Shown piece after piece: positions 32,812-45,400 of a stretch of DNA of 64,000 bases; position 1 is the first letter of the stretch; every line of letters starts with the position of its first letter. The translations under genes and the position numbers were made by a program. Below the pieces are notes generated by a model. The model did not search any database. It saw only the letters and a list, made by a program, of their open reading frames with translations, and was not told where the DNA came from. The DNA lies in NCBI RefSeq assembly GCF_003112775.1, contig NZ_BFCH01000021.1, forward strand, positions 1 through 64,000, in the 5' to 3' direction. The stretch comes from Mycobacterium montefiorense (GTDB lineage: Bacteria > Actinomycetota > Actinomycetes > Mycobacteriales > Mycobacteriaceae).

Positions 32812-34158
32812 TCAGTCGCCGATGACGGCTGCCTCGGTGTACTCGGTGATGGGCCGGGCGATTCCCTGTTCGTCGCAGACCCGCTGCAGCTTCTCCAGCG
32901 TCTCGTCGATCCCCGGTCCGAGCCGCCTGCCGGGCGTGAAGGTGGCCGGTAGGTGCTGCATGCCCTGGATCACGCCGATCGTCGGATAGTGCACGGTGCC
33001 TTCGGGTTCGCAGCGGTAGTCGGGCATCCGGTCGAGCACCGCCGTCAGCATCGACTTGAACACCACGCGCGCGACATTGGAACCGATGCAGCGGTGGATG
33101 CCGAGCCCGAAGCTGAAGTGCCGGTTGTTCTTACGGGTCAGGTCCAGCCGATTGGGATTGGGAAACACCGCGGGGTCGCGGTTCGCCATCGCCCACGACA
33201 ACCACAGCCGATCGCCCTCCTTGAACTGCGTGCCCGCTATTTCGAGGTCGGCGGAAATCGTGCGACCGTCGCCGGGAGCAGGTGTGAAGTAACGCAGGAA
33301 TTCCTCGGTCGCCGGGTCGAGCCGCGTGTCCGATTCCCGCCTCAGCAGTTCGCGCTGCGCGGGATTTTCGCCTAGCCATTCGAGTGCGTGAGCGGTCAGC
33401 GCCGTTGTCGTGTCGAAGCCGCCGCCGATGATCAGGCCGAGCATTCCAAGCAGTTCGGCATCGGGGGCTGGTTCGCCGTCGATCTCAAGCCTTGCCAACG
33501 CGTCAACCAGGCCGGGTCGCGGGTTCTCCCGTATCTCCAACAGGTGGTTGAAGAGATCCAGTCCCATCGCCATCGTCTGCTCCAAAACCCTTGGAGCGTC
33601 GGGGGAATCGACGGGGGTGTAGACGCCGGCATGGGCCGGCTCGCAATAGAGCTGCCACTTCTTCAGTGGAACGCCCATCATCGCCAGAGTCAGGACCGCG
33701 GGAGTGATGTTCGCGAGGTCGTCGACGAAGTCGATCCGCCCGCCCTCGATTTTCTCGTCGATGCTCGCTCGCACGATCTCGTCGACGAACGGCTTCCAGC
33801 GCATGACGGCCGCCGGCGACAGGTAGGGGTTGAGGATGCTGCGGTAGGCGGAGTGCTCGGGTTCGTCCATCTCGAGCATGCCGCCGCGGACGCCGGGGCC
33901 CTGCCGCACCGTGGGAATGGTGATGCCCTTGTACCCGGTGCCGTCGCCGGTGACGTCGTGGTCGTTGGACACCTGCGGGCAGCGAGCGAGCTCGAAGACT
34001 TCCCGGTTACCCGCGGCCACCCAATGCCCGTCGTAGGTCTCGGTCCACGCCACCGGGCACTTGGCGTGCATGTCCTCGGTGATCTCGGTGAACCGCTCGC
34101 GGTACTCCGGGGTGTGGCGATCAAAGTGGTAACGGGTGGTCTTGTGTTCCGTAGTCAC
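32812..34158 (-). CDS. Cytochrome P450
   Basis: 448 residues from the GTG at 34158 (V-TTEHKTTRYHFD). P450 landmarks: I-helix GGGFDTTTALTAH near 265 (acid-alcohol-like D-T), K-helix ExxR in EEFLRYFTP, PxR-region NPNRLDLTRKNNRHFSFGLGIHRCIG with the heme Cys near residue 375. Soluble, needs ferredoxin partners encoded elsewhere. Substrate unknown; the family has many lipid and steroid hydroxylases. Divergent from nothing; 57 bp from the small secreted protein gene. Confidence 0.9.
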   Translation of the reverse strand: MTTEHKTTRYHFDRHTPEYRERFTEITEDMHAKCPVAWTETYDGHWVAAGNREVFELARCPQVSNDHDVTGDGTGYKGITIPTVRQGPGVRGGMLEMDEPEHSAYRSILNPYLSPAAVMRWKPFVDEIVRASIDEKIEGGRIDFVDDLANITPAVLTLAMMGVPLKKWQLYCEPAHAGVYTPVDSPDAPRVLEQTMAMGLDLFNHLLEIRENPRPGLVDALARLEIDGEPAPDAELLGMLGLIIGGGFDTTTALTAHALEWLGENPAQRELLRRESDTRLDPATEEFLRYFTPAPGDGRTISADLEIAGTQFKEGDRLWLSWAMANRDPAVFPNPNRLDLTRKNNRHFSFGLGIHRCIGSNVARVVFKSMLTAVLDRMPDYRCEPEGTVHYPTIGVIQGMQHLPATFTPGRRLGPGIDETLEKLQRVCDEQGIARPITEYTEAAVIGD

Positions 34159-34215
34159 GCTGGCGCCTCCTGCGGACGAATGGCTGCACAAGCAGTATGC
34201 GGCCCGACGCCCGAT

Positions 34216-34587
34216 CTACGGGTTACCCATCGTTGAGCACTGGACCATGTTGTCTTCACCGGCTCCGGCCTTGGACTGTGTGTCCTTGACGGTTCCATTG
34301 ATGCTGACCGTGCATGTCGTCTTCTGGCCGGTGGGATTCGCGGTCACGACCAGCAACGACGTCGGGCTAGCGTCCTTGTTGGTAAACGACATTGACCACG
34401 GAACAGCCTGATTGGTCAGCCTCTGCAAGACGCCCGTTGCGTCGTAGTACGTCACGACCGCCAGCGGGGCGTCCGACGTCACGGTGTACACGACCGCATC
34501 GCCGACGGCGGCCGCCGCACCCGGCGCGGTTATCAGGGAAGCTCCCACGACTAGCGCGGCGGCCGCAGCAAACTGTGTCTTAACCAT
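34216..34587 (-). CDS. Small secreted MmpS-like protein
   Basis: 123 residues from the ATG at 34587 with AGGAG six bases upstream. Signal peptide to about residue 27 (...APGAAAA|VGDA), mature part VVYTVTSDAPLAVVTYYDATG...PTSLLVVTANPTGQKTTCTVSINGT with one Cys pair (CTV, VQCST). Similar to the beta domain of MmpS proteins. A truncated decayed copy lies at 32652-32752. Precedes the P450 gene, 57 bp apart. Confidence 0.82.
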   Translation of the reverse strand: MVKTQFAAAAALVVGASLITAPGAAAAVGDAVVYTVTSDAPLAVVTYYDATGVLQRLTNQAVPWSMSFTNKDASPTSLLVVTANPTGQKTTCTVSINGTVKDTQSKAGAGEDNMVQCSTMGNP

Positions 34588-34719
34588 CGGTGCTCCTAGA
34601 TAGCCCCCGCCGATGGGTACTCTCCACCTGTTTTGGCGTTTCGGCAAGTCCGACACGAGCAGATTCGTAACCCACGGGCAAAGGGCGCGTGTGGCACGCA
34701 GAACGTGCAGGCCCGCGTC

Positions 34720-36045
34720 TCAGGCCAGGTTGGCCAGCAGCAGCGCCTCGGAGATTGCCGCGCGTTCCAGCACGCCCAGGTGCAGGCTCTCGTTGATGCT
34801 GTGGGCTTGGGTCGCCGGATCTTCCACGCCGGTGACGAGGATCTTCGCCTGCGGGAACGCCTCGGCGAATTCGGCGATGAACGGGATCGATCCGCCCATG
34901 CCCATGTCGATCGCGTCGGTGCCCCAACCCTGTCGGAACGCGGCCCGCGCGGCGTCGTAGACGCTGCCGGTGGCGTCGATCGCGTACGGCTCGCCGATGT
35001 CGCCGCGGCTGACGCTGACCTGCGCGCCCCACGGGGTGTGCTTTTGCAGGTGCGCGGTCAGCGCGTCCAGGTGTGCGCCGGCATCACCGCCGGGCGCGAC
35101 CCGCATGCTGATCTTGGCGCGGGCCCGCGGGATCAATGTGTTCGATGCCTTCTCGATGGGTGTGGTGTCGATACCGATCACGGTGATCGCGGGTTTGGCC
35201 CACAGCCGCTGCGGCGCCGAGCCCGAGCCGATCTCGGACACCCCGTCCAGCAGCCCGGAGTCAGACCGCACCCGCTCCGGCGGGTAATCCACTGCGGCGG
35301 CGGTACTTTCGTGCAGCCCTGCGACGGCCACGTTCCCGTCGGCGTCGTGCAGGCTGGCCAGCAGTCGCACCAGCACGCTCAGTGCGTCGGGCACCACGCC
35401 GCCCCAAATGCCAGAGTGCAGCCCGTGGTCGAGCGTGGCGACCTCGACGACGCAGTCGACCAGGCCGCGCAGCGTGACCGTCAGCGCCGGGATCTCGGTG
35501 CTCCAGTTGTCCGAGTCGGCGATGACGATCACGTCGGCGGCAAGGGCATCGCGGTGGGCGGCCAGCAGCCGGCCCAGCGACGGCGACCCGGATTCTTCCT
35601 CCCCCTCGACGAAGACCGTCACGCCCACCGGCGGTTGACCGCCGTGCGCCCGAAACGCGGCTAAATGCGTTGCGATACCGGCCTTGTCGTCGGCGCTGCC
35701 GCGCCCGTAGAGCCGCCCGTTACGCTCGGTCGGCTCAAACGGCGGTGATGCCCACTGATCGCGATCGCCTTCGGGCTGCACGTCATGGTGGGCGTACAAC
35801 AGCACCGTCGGCGCGCCGGCCGGTGCCGGATGCTGCGCGATGACGGCCGGGGCGCCGCCCTCGCTGACGATGCGCACCTCGCTAAAACCCGCCTGCGACA
35901 ACAGATCCGCTACTGCCTGTGCACTGCGATGCACCTCGTCGCGACGGCCGGGGTCGGCCCACACCGATTCGATCCGCATCAGGTCCTCGAGATCGCGGCG
36001 TACCGACGGCAACACGTCGCGTACGCGCTCAACCAGATCGCTCAT
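34720..36045 (-). CDS. M20-family dipeptidase/peptidase (Rv2522c homologue)
   Basis: 441 residues. Zinc-binding segments LLYAHHDVQPEGD near 86, YGRGSADDKAG near 112 and FVEGEEESGSPS near 147, HSIN near the C terminus; lid domain in the middle with SGLLD...AKPAITVIGID. Metallo-peptidase of the M20 dipeptidase type, cytoplasmic. 28 bp downstream of acpS, same strand, so it belongs to the fas-acpS transcript as in M. tuberculosis. Confidence 0.92.
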   Translation of the reverse strand: MSDLVERVRDVLPSVRRDLEDLMRIESVWADPGRRDEVHRSAQAVADLLSQAGFSEVRIVSEGGAPAVIAQHPAPAGAPTVLLYAHHDVQPEGDRDQWASPPFEPTERNGRLYGRGSADDKAGIATHLAAFRAHGGQPPVGVTVFVEGEEESGSPSLGRLLAAHRDALAADVIVIADSDNWSTEIPALTVTLRGLVDCVVEVATLDHGLHSGIWGGVVPDALSVLVRLLASLHDADGNVAVAGLHESTAAAVDYPPERVRSDSGLLDGVSEIGSGSAPQRLWAKPAITVIGIDTTPIEKASNTLIPRARAKISMRVAPGGDAGAHLDALTAHLQKHTPWGAQVSVSRGDIGEPYAIDATGSVYDAARAAFRQGWGTDAIDMGMGGSIPFIAEFAEAFPQAKILVTGVEDPATQAHSINESLHLGVLERAAISEALLLANLA

Positions 36046-36073
36046 GATCTCGAGGCTAGTTGCTTGCGAGAAC

Positions 36074-36466
36074 TCACGACGTTTCGAGGATGGCCACCGC
36101 GGCCGCGGTATCCCCTTCGTGAGTCAGCGACACGTGGATCGTGACGTCGGCCAGATGCTTCGCGATGTCCCCGGTCAACCGCACCCGCGGTCGTCCCCAC
36201 ATGTCGGTGACGACTTCGATGTCGCGGTGGATGTCCTCACGCAGGATCGGCCGCTGGGAGAACCGCGAACCGGACCAGGCCTTGATCACCGCTTCCTTCG
36301 CAGCCCAGCGCGCAGCGAGGTGGCGCGCCGCCGACGAACTCTTGTCGGAGGCGTCGCGACGCTCACCCGGCGTAAATGTCTCGGAGAACACCGTTCCCGG
36401 TTGGTCAACCTGGTCGGCGAAATCCGGAATGGAGACGAGGTCTATCCCCACACCGACGATGCCCAT
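36074..36466 (-). CDS. acpS: Holo-[acyl-carrier-protein] synthase
   Basis: 130 residues, ATG start. VGIDLVSIPDF near residue 5 (catalytic Asp) and RWAAKEAVIKAW near 53 (Glu of W-x-x-KEA, Mg binding) are intact. Transfers phosphopantetheine to the ACP domain of Fas. 28 bp after fas, the conserved fas-acpS arrangement of mycobacteria. Confidence 0.97.
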   Translation of the reverse strand: MGIVGVGIDLVSIPDFADQVDQPGTVFSETFTPGERRDASDKSSSAARHLAARWAAKEAVIKAWSGSRFSQRPILREDIHRDIEVVTDMWGRPRVRLTGDIAKHLADVTIHVSLTHEGDTAAAVAILETS

Positions 36467-36494
36467 GGCTGGCCAGGTTATCGGATGACCGGAG

Positions 36495-39400
36495 TCACCC
36501 GACGTAGGCCTCGTCGTCGCCCAGCCGTGCGGCCGGATTCAGCAGCATCGCGGCCTCCTGACGCTTCTCCGAAGAGTCGTGATCAAAGCGACGGTCCGGC
36601 GGCCGCTCGTACATCGGTGGGCCGCCGGCGATGGCCGAAGCGAGCCGGCGCTGACCGGACAGCAGGCGTGCGTCCGCGCGCTGCTGGTAGTCCTCGCGCT
36701 GTTCGGCGTTCAGCGCGGCGATGAACGCCTGCGGGTGCACCAGTGCGACGAGGCCGGACACGTGGCCGAACCCGAGACTGGTCAGCATCCCTGCCTTCAG
36801 CGGGAACTTCCCGGCAAGCCGTAGCGTGTCGCGAACCCAGACGAAGTGAGCAGAGCCGGACAGTTCGTCGTCGACGCAATCCAGGCTGCGGTTGGGCGGG
36901 ATCACCCCGTCGCGCAGCATCTGGCACAGCCCCATCATCTGGAAGACCGCCGCACCGCCCTTGGCGTGTCCGGTCATGCTCTTCTGCGAGACGATGAACA
37001 GCGGCGCACCCTCGGAGCGGCCCAGCGAGTCGGCGAGCCGCTCGTGCAGCTCAGTCTCGTTCGGGTCGTTGGCCAGCGTCGACGTGTCGTGCTTGGAGAT
37101 CACCGCGACGTCGTCAGCGGACACGCCCAGCTTGCCAAGCGCGCGCGCCAGCGCTGAGTCCTTGCCGCCGCGGCCCGCGCCGAGCGCACCCAAGCCCGGC
37201 GCCGGGATCGAGGTGTGCACTCCGTCGCCGTACGACTGCGCGAAGGCCACCACCGCGAGCACCGGCAGGCCCATCTTGAGCGCCAGGTCGCCGCGGGCCA
37301 GCAGGATGGTGCCACCCCCCTGCGCTTCGACGAAGCCCAGCCGGCGTCGATCGTTGGGCCGGGAGAACTTCGAGTCGTCGATGCCCCGGTCGCGCATCAT
37401 GGAAGTGTCGGCGGTGGCCGCCATGTCACCGAAACCGATGATGGCCTCCAGCGTCAGGTCGTCCAGGCCACCGGTCACCACCATTTCGGCCTTGCCCAGC
37501 CGGATCTTGTCGACGCCCTCCTCGACCGACACCGCCGCGGTCGCGCATGCCGCGACCGGGTGGATCATCGAGCCGTAGCTGCCGACATAGGACTGAACCA
37601 CGTGGGCGGCAACAACATTCGGCAGCACTTCCTGCAGGATGTCGTTCGGCTTGCTCCGGCCCAACAGGTTGCCGTGATACATGGTCTGCATCGACGTCAT
37701 GCCGCCCATACCGGTGCCCTGGGTGCTGGCGACCAGGCTCGGGTGCACCCACCGCATCAGCTCGGACGGGGTGAAGCCGGCGGACAAGAACGCGTCGACG
37801 GTCGCGACGATGTTCCACAGCGCCACCCGATCGATCGAGGTGGCCATGTCGGCGCTGATGCCCCATACCGTCGGGTCAAACCCGGTCGGGATTTGCGCCC
37901 CGACCGTCCGCGACAGTTTGGTCTTGCGTGGCACCCGGATCTCGGTGCCCGCCTTGCGGATCACCTGCCAGTCGCTCGAGTCGGGCACCGGCCGAATCAC
38001 CGTGTGCTCCGGGTCGAACTCGGCGAACCCGCGGGCGTCGGCCTCCGACGACACGACAAAGCTGAAGTCTTTGTCCAAGAACACCGAAACCAGCAGCGGC
38101 GACGCGTGATCGGGATCGATCGCGCCGTCGTCGACGAACTCCCGGATGCCGCAACGCTCGACGACCGTGTCGTGGTAGCGCTCGACCAGCTCGGCCTCGT
38201 CGATCAGGTCGCCGGATTGCGTGTCGTACCAACCCGGTTGGGGGTCGTCCTCCCAGCGAATCAAGCCGGTGGTCCAGGCCAGCTCCAGCACTCCGGCCGC
38301 CGACAATTCGTTGTCAACCTCCATCTCGAAGCGGGTGCGCGAGGAACCGAACGGGCCGAGTTCGGCGCCGCCGACGATCACCACCAAATCGGCCGGGTCG
38401 ACGTCGAGGTCTGCCCATTCCGGCGGCGGTGCCGGGGTGTACCCGCGGGGCGGGGACGGCAGCGCTGCGATGGTGCCCTCCGCGGGCTCGTCGTCCGCGT
38501 CATCGCTCGCGGTCGCCTGCTCGCGTGCGTTGGCGGCCAACTCAGCCATGTCGAGTTCGACGTCGCCGAGACCGCCGGTCAGGTCCGCCTTGATCGGCTC
38601 GCTGGCCGCGGCCACCTTCGACTCCACATCGCAGAGGGCCAACAGCATGCCGGCCATCTCGTCGGTGGAGTAGGTCGTGACACCGGCCTCCTCGACCGCG
38701 GTGACAATGGCGTCGTTGTGACCCATCAGCCCGGTACCGCGAGTCCAGCCAATCAGCGCGTGCGCCAAGCTAACTCGGGCCGCCCACGACGATTCGGCGT
38801 GCCAGCGACTGACCAGGGCGTCCAGGGCCGACTTGGCCTCACCGTAAGCGCCGTCACCGCCGAACATGCCGCGGTTGGGCGAGCCGGGCAGTACCACGTG
38901 CAACCGCGACGCGATGTCGCGCTCGGCGCCGATCTTCGACAGACCGCCGATCAGCCGCTGCACGGCCCACAGCAGAACCTTCATCTCCATCTCGGAGCGC
39001 GAACCGGCCTCCGACAGGTCGCCGACCACCCGCGGTGCCGCGAACGGGAACAGCAGCGTCGGGGTTTGTGCGTCCTTGATGTGAATCGACTGCGGCCCAA
39101 GGCTTTCGCTCTGCTCGGCACCGATCCACTCGACCAGGGCGTCGATGTCGGAGTAGGACGCCATGTTGGCCGCGACCACCCACAGCGACGCACCGAAACG
39201 GGCATGGTCGCGGTACAGCGTGCGGTAAAGCGCCAGTCGCTCCTCGTCGAGCTTGGACGTCGTCGCGATGACAGTGGCACCGCCATCGAGCAGTCGCGCC
39301 ACGATCGACGCGGCGATCGAGCCCTTCGAAGCGCCTGTCACGACAGCGATTTCGCTGTGGTGCGGACCGGGATCCGGGTTCTCGGCGCCGGCGGCGATCC

Positions 39401-42400
39401 GGCCGTACAGGGATGCGTGGATCTGGCGACCCGCGGCCAGCGAGCGGCCCTGCCACCAGGTGGCTTGGGTCGCGACGACGTGCCCGGCGCCCTCGAATCG
39501 TTCGGAGAGTCGCACCCAGTCCGCGTCGATGTCGCCCTCGTCGGTCAGCCACAGCTTGACCAAGTCCTCGCGGGCGCTGGCCCAGCGGTCGTCGAACACG
39601 ACGGCCTTCTTGGCCTCGAACGCAGGTGCCACCAAACGCGGCCATTCCGAACCTAATTCGGCGGTGACCAAGTCGATGAGGGCGGCGTCGGTGGCCACCG
39701 GCAAGGCGCTGACCGTGTCGTCGAGACCCAGCTGACCCAGCACCAGGCGAGCCGCGGATGCAAGCACACCGTCTCGGCCGGTGATCTGGTCGGTGAATTC
39801 GCTCAGCGCGGCCGCGTCGACGGTCGCTCCGCCGCCACCACCCGCCGAGGGCAGCGCCACCGAAACACCTTGACGTGCAGCCACCGCAGCGACCGCGGCG
39901 TCGATGGCCTTGTCGACCGAAGCGGCGTCGGCCATCGCACCCTCGTGCAGGTGTCCCATGGCCCCGCCGCGCACGCTGGTGCCCTCGCGGGTGCCCAGCG
40001 CCACCTCGATGGTGACGTGCTTGGCCCAGCCCTCGCCGAGCTCCCAGGTCTTCGTGACCCGCTCGGTGATGGCGGCCGGCCGCTTACCGGACGGCCCGAG
40101 CACCGTGCGCAGCTGGTCGTTGATCGCGTCGGAAAGCACCGGGCCGTAAGGCTTGTAGGTGCGCGCCAGCTTGGTCACCTGCGACCGCAGTCCGGCCAGG
40201 TCGGCCTCGGCGGCACCGTCGATGGCGCCCAGGTTCAACTCCGAACCCAGGTCCACCAGCAGCTGGTTGCGCCGCGACGACGCACCGTCGGTGATGGACT
40301 CGATGGAGTCCAGCTCCTCGATCTGGTCGATGCGCATCTTCGCCGACAGCGCGATCAGCGCGAGTGTGGCGTCGGCCGCGCCGAACGCGATGTCTTCGGG
40401 ACGCGGCGCGCCCGAGGGCGCGGTAGGCGCCGGCGCGGGTGCCGGTGCGGCGCCTTCGGGCGCCGATGCGGCCTCTTCCGGTGCGGCCGACTCAGCCGGC
40501 TCTTCGATTTCCGGCTCGGGGTCGGTGTCGTTGGCGAACAGCACGGCAGCATCCCGCTCGGCGTTGAGCACTTCGACTGTGCTGTGCGCATATTCGGGCA
40601 GGTTGAGGGTGTTGGCGGCCAGTCCGGCGACAGTCGGCGCCGACTTCACACCGATCTCGACGAACCGCTCCACACCCAGGCCGCCAGCGGCATCCTCGGT
40701 GAACAGCAGGTCCTGGGTTTCGATCCAGCGCACCGGGCTGGCGAATTGCCAAGCCAACAGCTCGATCACAATAACGCGCGCCATCTCGCGCGGACGCTCG
40801 GTAAGCCAGGTGTCGTAGTTGTCGAGGATCTCGTCGAGCGGCTCGGCCGGCACCAAATCGCGGATCTCCTGGATGAAGTCGCGATCCAGCGTGAACGGCC
40901 GCGGCACCAGGTTCGGGATATAGCGCCCGATGACCAGTTCGGGATCCGCGTCGCGCGGCATGACCCGCTCCAGCGAGCGACGGAAGTCGGCAACCCCGAC
41001 CCGCAACACCCGGGAATGGAACGGCACGTCGATACCCGGCACCAAGATGAACGAGCGCTTGCCGCCGGTGATCTCGCGGCGACGCTCCACTTCCTCCTCG
41101 AGGGCCTCGAGACCGCGGACCGTGCCGGCGATCGCGTACTGCGAACCGCGCAGGTTGAAGTTCACGATCTCCAGAAATTCGCCGGTGCGCTCGGCGATTT
41201 CGGCGACGAAGTCGGTGACCTCGTCGTCGGGCAGGTCGATCTGCGACGGACGGATCGCCGCCAACCGGTAGTTCGAACGGCCCATCTCGTCGCGCGGCAC
41301 GATGTCGTGCATGTTCGAGCCGCGGTGGAACACGGTCTCTAGCAAGGCTTCCAGCTGGTAGATGCCCAACACGCAGGCCAACGCGGTGTATTCACCGACG
41401 GAGTGACCGCAGGCGATGGCGCCCTCGACGAATGCGCCCTGCTCACGCATCTCGGCGACCTGCGCGGCCGCCACGGTGGCCATCGCGACCTGAGTGAACT
41501 GCGTCAGGTAGAGCACACCGTCTGGGTGGTGGTAGTGCACGCCGCTGGCGATCAGGCTGGTCGGGTTGTCGCGCACCACGTGCAGTACCGAGAAGCCCAG
41601 GGTGTCGCGGGTGAACTTGTCGGCGTCGTCCCACACCTTGCGGGCCGCCTTGGACCGGGCGCGAACCTCCATGCCCATACCCTTGTGCTGGATGCCCTGG
41701 CCGGGGAATGCATAGACCGTCTTGGGGGCGGCCAGTCGCGCGGTCGCCGACATCACCAGATCCGAGCCGATGCGCGCGGCGACTTCCAAAACTTCTGCGC
41801 CCTGGTCGATTCCGACGCGATCGACCCGGAAGTCGACCTCATCGCCCGGACGTACCATGCCCAGGAACCGCGCCGTCCAGCCGATCAGCCGGGCCGGCGG
41901 GCGAGCCTGGCCGTCGGTGGCGGTCACCGTGTGCTGCGCGGCAGCCGACAACCACATGCCGTGCACGATCGGCGATTCCAGCCCGGCCAGCAGCGCGGCC
42001 GCCCGGTCGGTGTGGATCGGGTTGTGGTCACCGGAGACCACCGCGAACGGACGCATGTCGACGGGCGCGGTCATGGTGACGTCGCGGCGACGGCGCCGCG
42101 GGGTGTCGGTCGCGTTCTCGGACACCGAGCCGCCGGCCCGGGCCGGGTCGGTGAGCTCGCCGGCTCCGGTGCGCCCGAGGATCGCGAATCGCTCCTCGAG
42201 CGAGGCGATCACCGTGCCGTCGGGGCCAGCCACCGTCACCGATACCGGGACGACGCGACCCATGTCGGTGTCGGTCGCTGCCGAAGCCGTTGCGGTGACG
42301 GCCAATTGAGCCGGATCCGCGGGCAGCTCGCCCACGACGTGCGCGGCGTGGTCCAGGTGCACCAGGCTCAGCAGGCCCTCGACGACCGGAACACCGGCAT

Positions 42401-45400
42401 CGGTGACCGCGGAACCGATCGTCGCGAAAACCGCGGGCCAGCACAGGCCCACCAGCGCGTCGGGCACGGCGTTGAGGCTGGGTGCCAGCCGCTCACCGAA
42501 GGTGGCAGTGACACCGGTGTGGTCGGCGACCCGCTCCGGGTCCCAGTCCACCGTCACGGTGGCGGTCCCGTCCGTCACCTGCGGAAGCAACTCCGGCCCG
42601 TCGACACCGGCGGCGATCGCCAGGACCGCGCGCATCGCAGCGGTCGCGTCGTCGGTGGAAACTACCGGTGAACCACCGTCAATGGTGTTGTTGTGCAACG
42701 TGAATGGGATTTCGATCCACACCCCCGACACCGGGATGCTCAGCACGACCTGTTCATCGCCCGCCCCGCCGTCGGACTTGACCTGCAGGCGAGCCCCAGT
42801 CGACGAGTGCGTGGCACGCTGCCCGTCGGATCCATCGTGAACCAGCCAGTCGGCCGGGTCGGCGATGCGATGAACCGGGTTGGTGGCGGTGCGCCCGGCC
42901 CACAGCACGTCCGGGGCGTCGAGCACGACGGCCAGTGGCCCGGTCACATCCGGGCGACCCAGCCTGCGTGACCTGACGGCTGTGGCGTCGGCGCCGGTGC
43001 CCAGCACCTCGTCGATCGCGGCCTGCTCGAAACGGTCGAGCAGTTCACCGACCGGCTCGTCCATCCGGGTGATGCCGGCGACGGCTGCGGTACCGGGGAT
43101 GATGCACACCTGGTCGGCGTCGTAGCGGGCGTCGTGCGCCTGCCACAGCGAGTCACTGCGCCACCAGCGGCGCACGTCTTTGTCGATGACCGGCACGAAG
43201 TTGACCGGCTTGCCCAGCGTCTTGCACAACGTGACGAAGAACGGCACGTCGGCCGGGTGCAACTGCACTCTGTCAGCGTCGGGGTAGCCGGCAATCAGCT
43301 GTTCGATGGCCGCCGACGGGTTCTCCAGCAGCTCAGAGCCGGTCGAACCGGAAAATACGCTGTCGATCGGGCCATGGTCGCGCTGGTGCAAACGCGCCTC
43401 GGCGCGCTGCAGCATCTGCTGGAAGCGGTCGCGCCAGGTGTCGGCCAGCCAGGGGCTGCCGGGCGCGGCGGTGTCGGCGGTCGAGTTGCCCTCGCCGATG
43501 GCGAGCTCGACGTAGCGCTGCAGCCACTGCAGGTAGGTCATCTCCCTGACATCGCCGAAGTACGGCTCCGCGGTGCCGGCCATCGCGGCGATGATCTCGT
43601 CGCGGCGCTCGGCAACGGCGTCCGCGTCACCGGCGACCTCGTCGAGTAGCCGGCCGCAGCGCGAGGCGGCGTTGTCGATCTCGTGGATGTCGGCACCGAG
43701 CTGGCTGCGGCTGGAAGCCATGCCGCCCTGGGCTTTTCCGGCGCCGATCCACTGATCGGTGCCGTTGGTCTCGACCAGCATCTGCTTGACGGACGGCGAC
43801 GTGGTCGCCTCCTTGGTGGCCATCGCCGCGGTGCCGACCAGGATCCCGTCGATCGGCATCGACGGGAAGCCATAGGACTGCGACCATCGGCCGGACAGGT
43901 ATTCGGCGGCCCGCTCGGGCGTGCCGATGCCACCGCCGACGCAGACGGTGATGTTGGAGCGCGACCGCAGCTCCGAGTAGGTCGCCAGCAGCAGGTCGTC
44001 GAGGTCTTCCCACGAGTGGTGGCCACCGGCGCGACCGCCCTCGATGTGCACGATCACCGCTTTGGTGGGCGCCTCGGTCGCGATGCGGATGACCGAGCGG
44101 ATCTGCTCGATGGTGCCGGGCTTGAACACCACATGGCTGATGCCGATGTCGTTGAGCTCGTGGATCAGCTCCACGGCTTCCTCGAGGTCCGGGATGCCGG
44201 CGCTGACCACCAGGCCGTCGATCGCGGCGCCGGACTGACGGGCCTTCTGCACCAGGCGCTTGCCACCGACCTGCAGCTTCCACAGGTAGGGGTCCAGGAA
44301 CAGGGTGTTGAACTGGTAGGTGCGGCCCGGCTCGAGCAAGCCGGACAGCTCGTCGATGCGGGCGGCGAAGATTTCCTCGGTCACCTGCCCACCACCGGCC
44401 AGCTCGGCCCAGTGTCCGGCGTTGGCCGCCGCGGCGACGATCTTGGCGTCCACGGTGGTCGGGGTCATGCCGGCCAGCAAAATCGGCGAGCGCCCGGTCA
44501 GCCGGGTGAACTTCGTCGAGAGCTTGACGCGGCCGTCGGGCAGCTTCACGACGGTCGGCGCGTAGCTCGACCACGGCCGTGCCACCTCGGGGGTGGCCCC
44601 GACGGTGAAGAGGTTGCGCTGACCGCCGCGGGTGGCGGCGGGCACGATGCCGACGCCCAGGCCGCGGATCACCGGTGCAGTCAGGCGGGTCAGGATGTCG
44701 CCGGGGCCCAGGTCGAGAATCCAGCGCGCGCCGGCGTTGTGCACTCCGGTGATCTCTTCCACCCAGTCGACCCGGCTCACCAGGATGGCGTCGGTCAGTC
44801 GGCGGGCCAGCGCGACGTCCAGGCCGACCTTCTCGGCCCAGCCGCCGACGATGTCGATGCCGTCGGCCAGCCGCGGGGTGTGGAAGCCCACCTCGACCTG
44901 AACCGGATCGAAGACGGGCGCGAAGACGTCGCCGCCGCGCATCTTGCTCTTGCGTTCGGCCTCTTCCTTCTCGGAGATCTGCTGGCAGTACAGCTCGAAG
45001 CGGGAAAGTTGCTCCGGCGTGCCGGTGATGACGACCGAACGCCGGCCGTTGCGGATGGACAGCACCGGGGGCAGCACGGTCCGGACGTCCTGGGAGAACT
45101 CGTCGAGCAGCGCGACGATGCGCTCGGGGTCGGCGTTGGTGACCGACACCATCGGCGGGCGGTCACCGAGCACGGAGATGCCGCGGCGCCGGGCCACCAG
45201 GGTCCCGGCCGCGCCGATCAGCTGAGCCAGGGCCAGCAGCTCGACGTCGCGCGCGCCCTCGGCCTTGAACGCCTCGACGGCGAGCACACCCTGGGAGTGC
45301 CCGGCGACGGCGACCGGCGGGGTCGCCGTCCAGTCCATGCCCTGTCGCGCCAGGGCACGCCCGGCCGCAATCTGGGTGAGCAGCACGCCGGGCATCGACA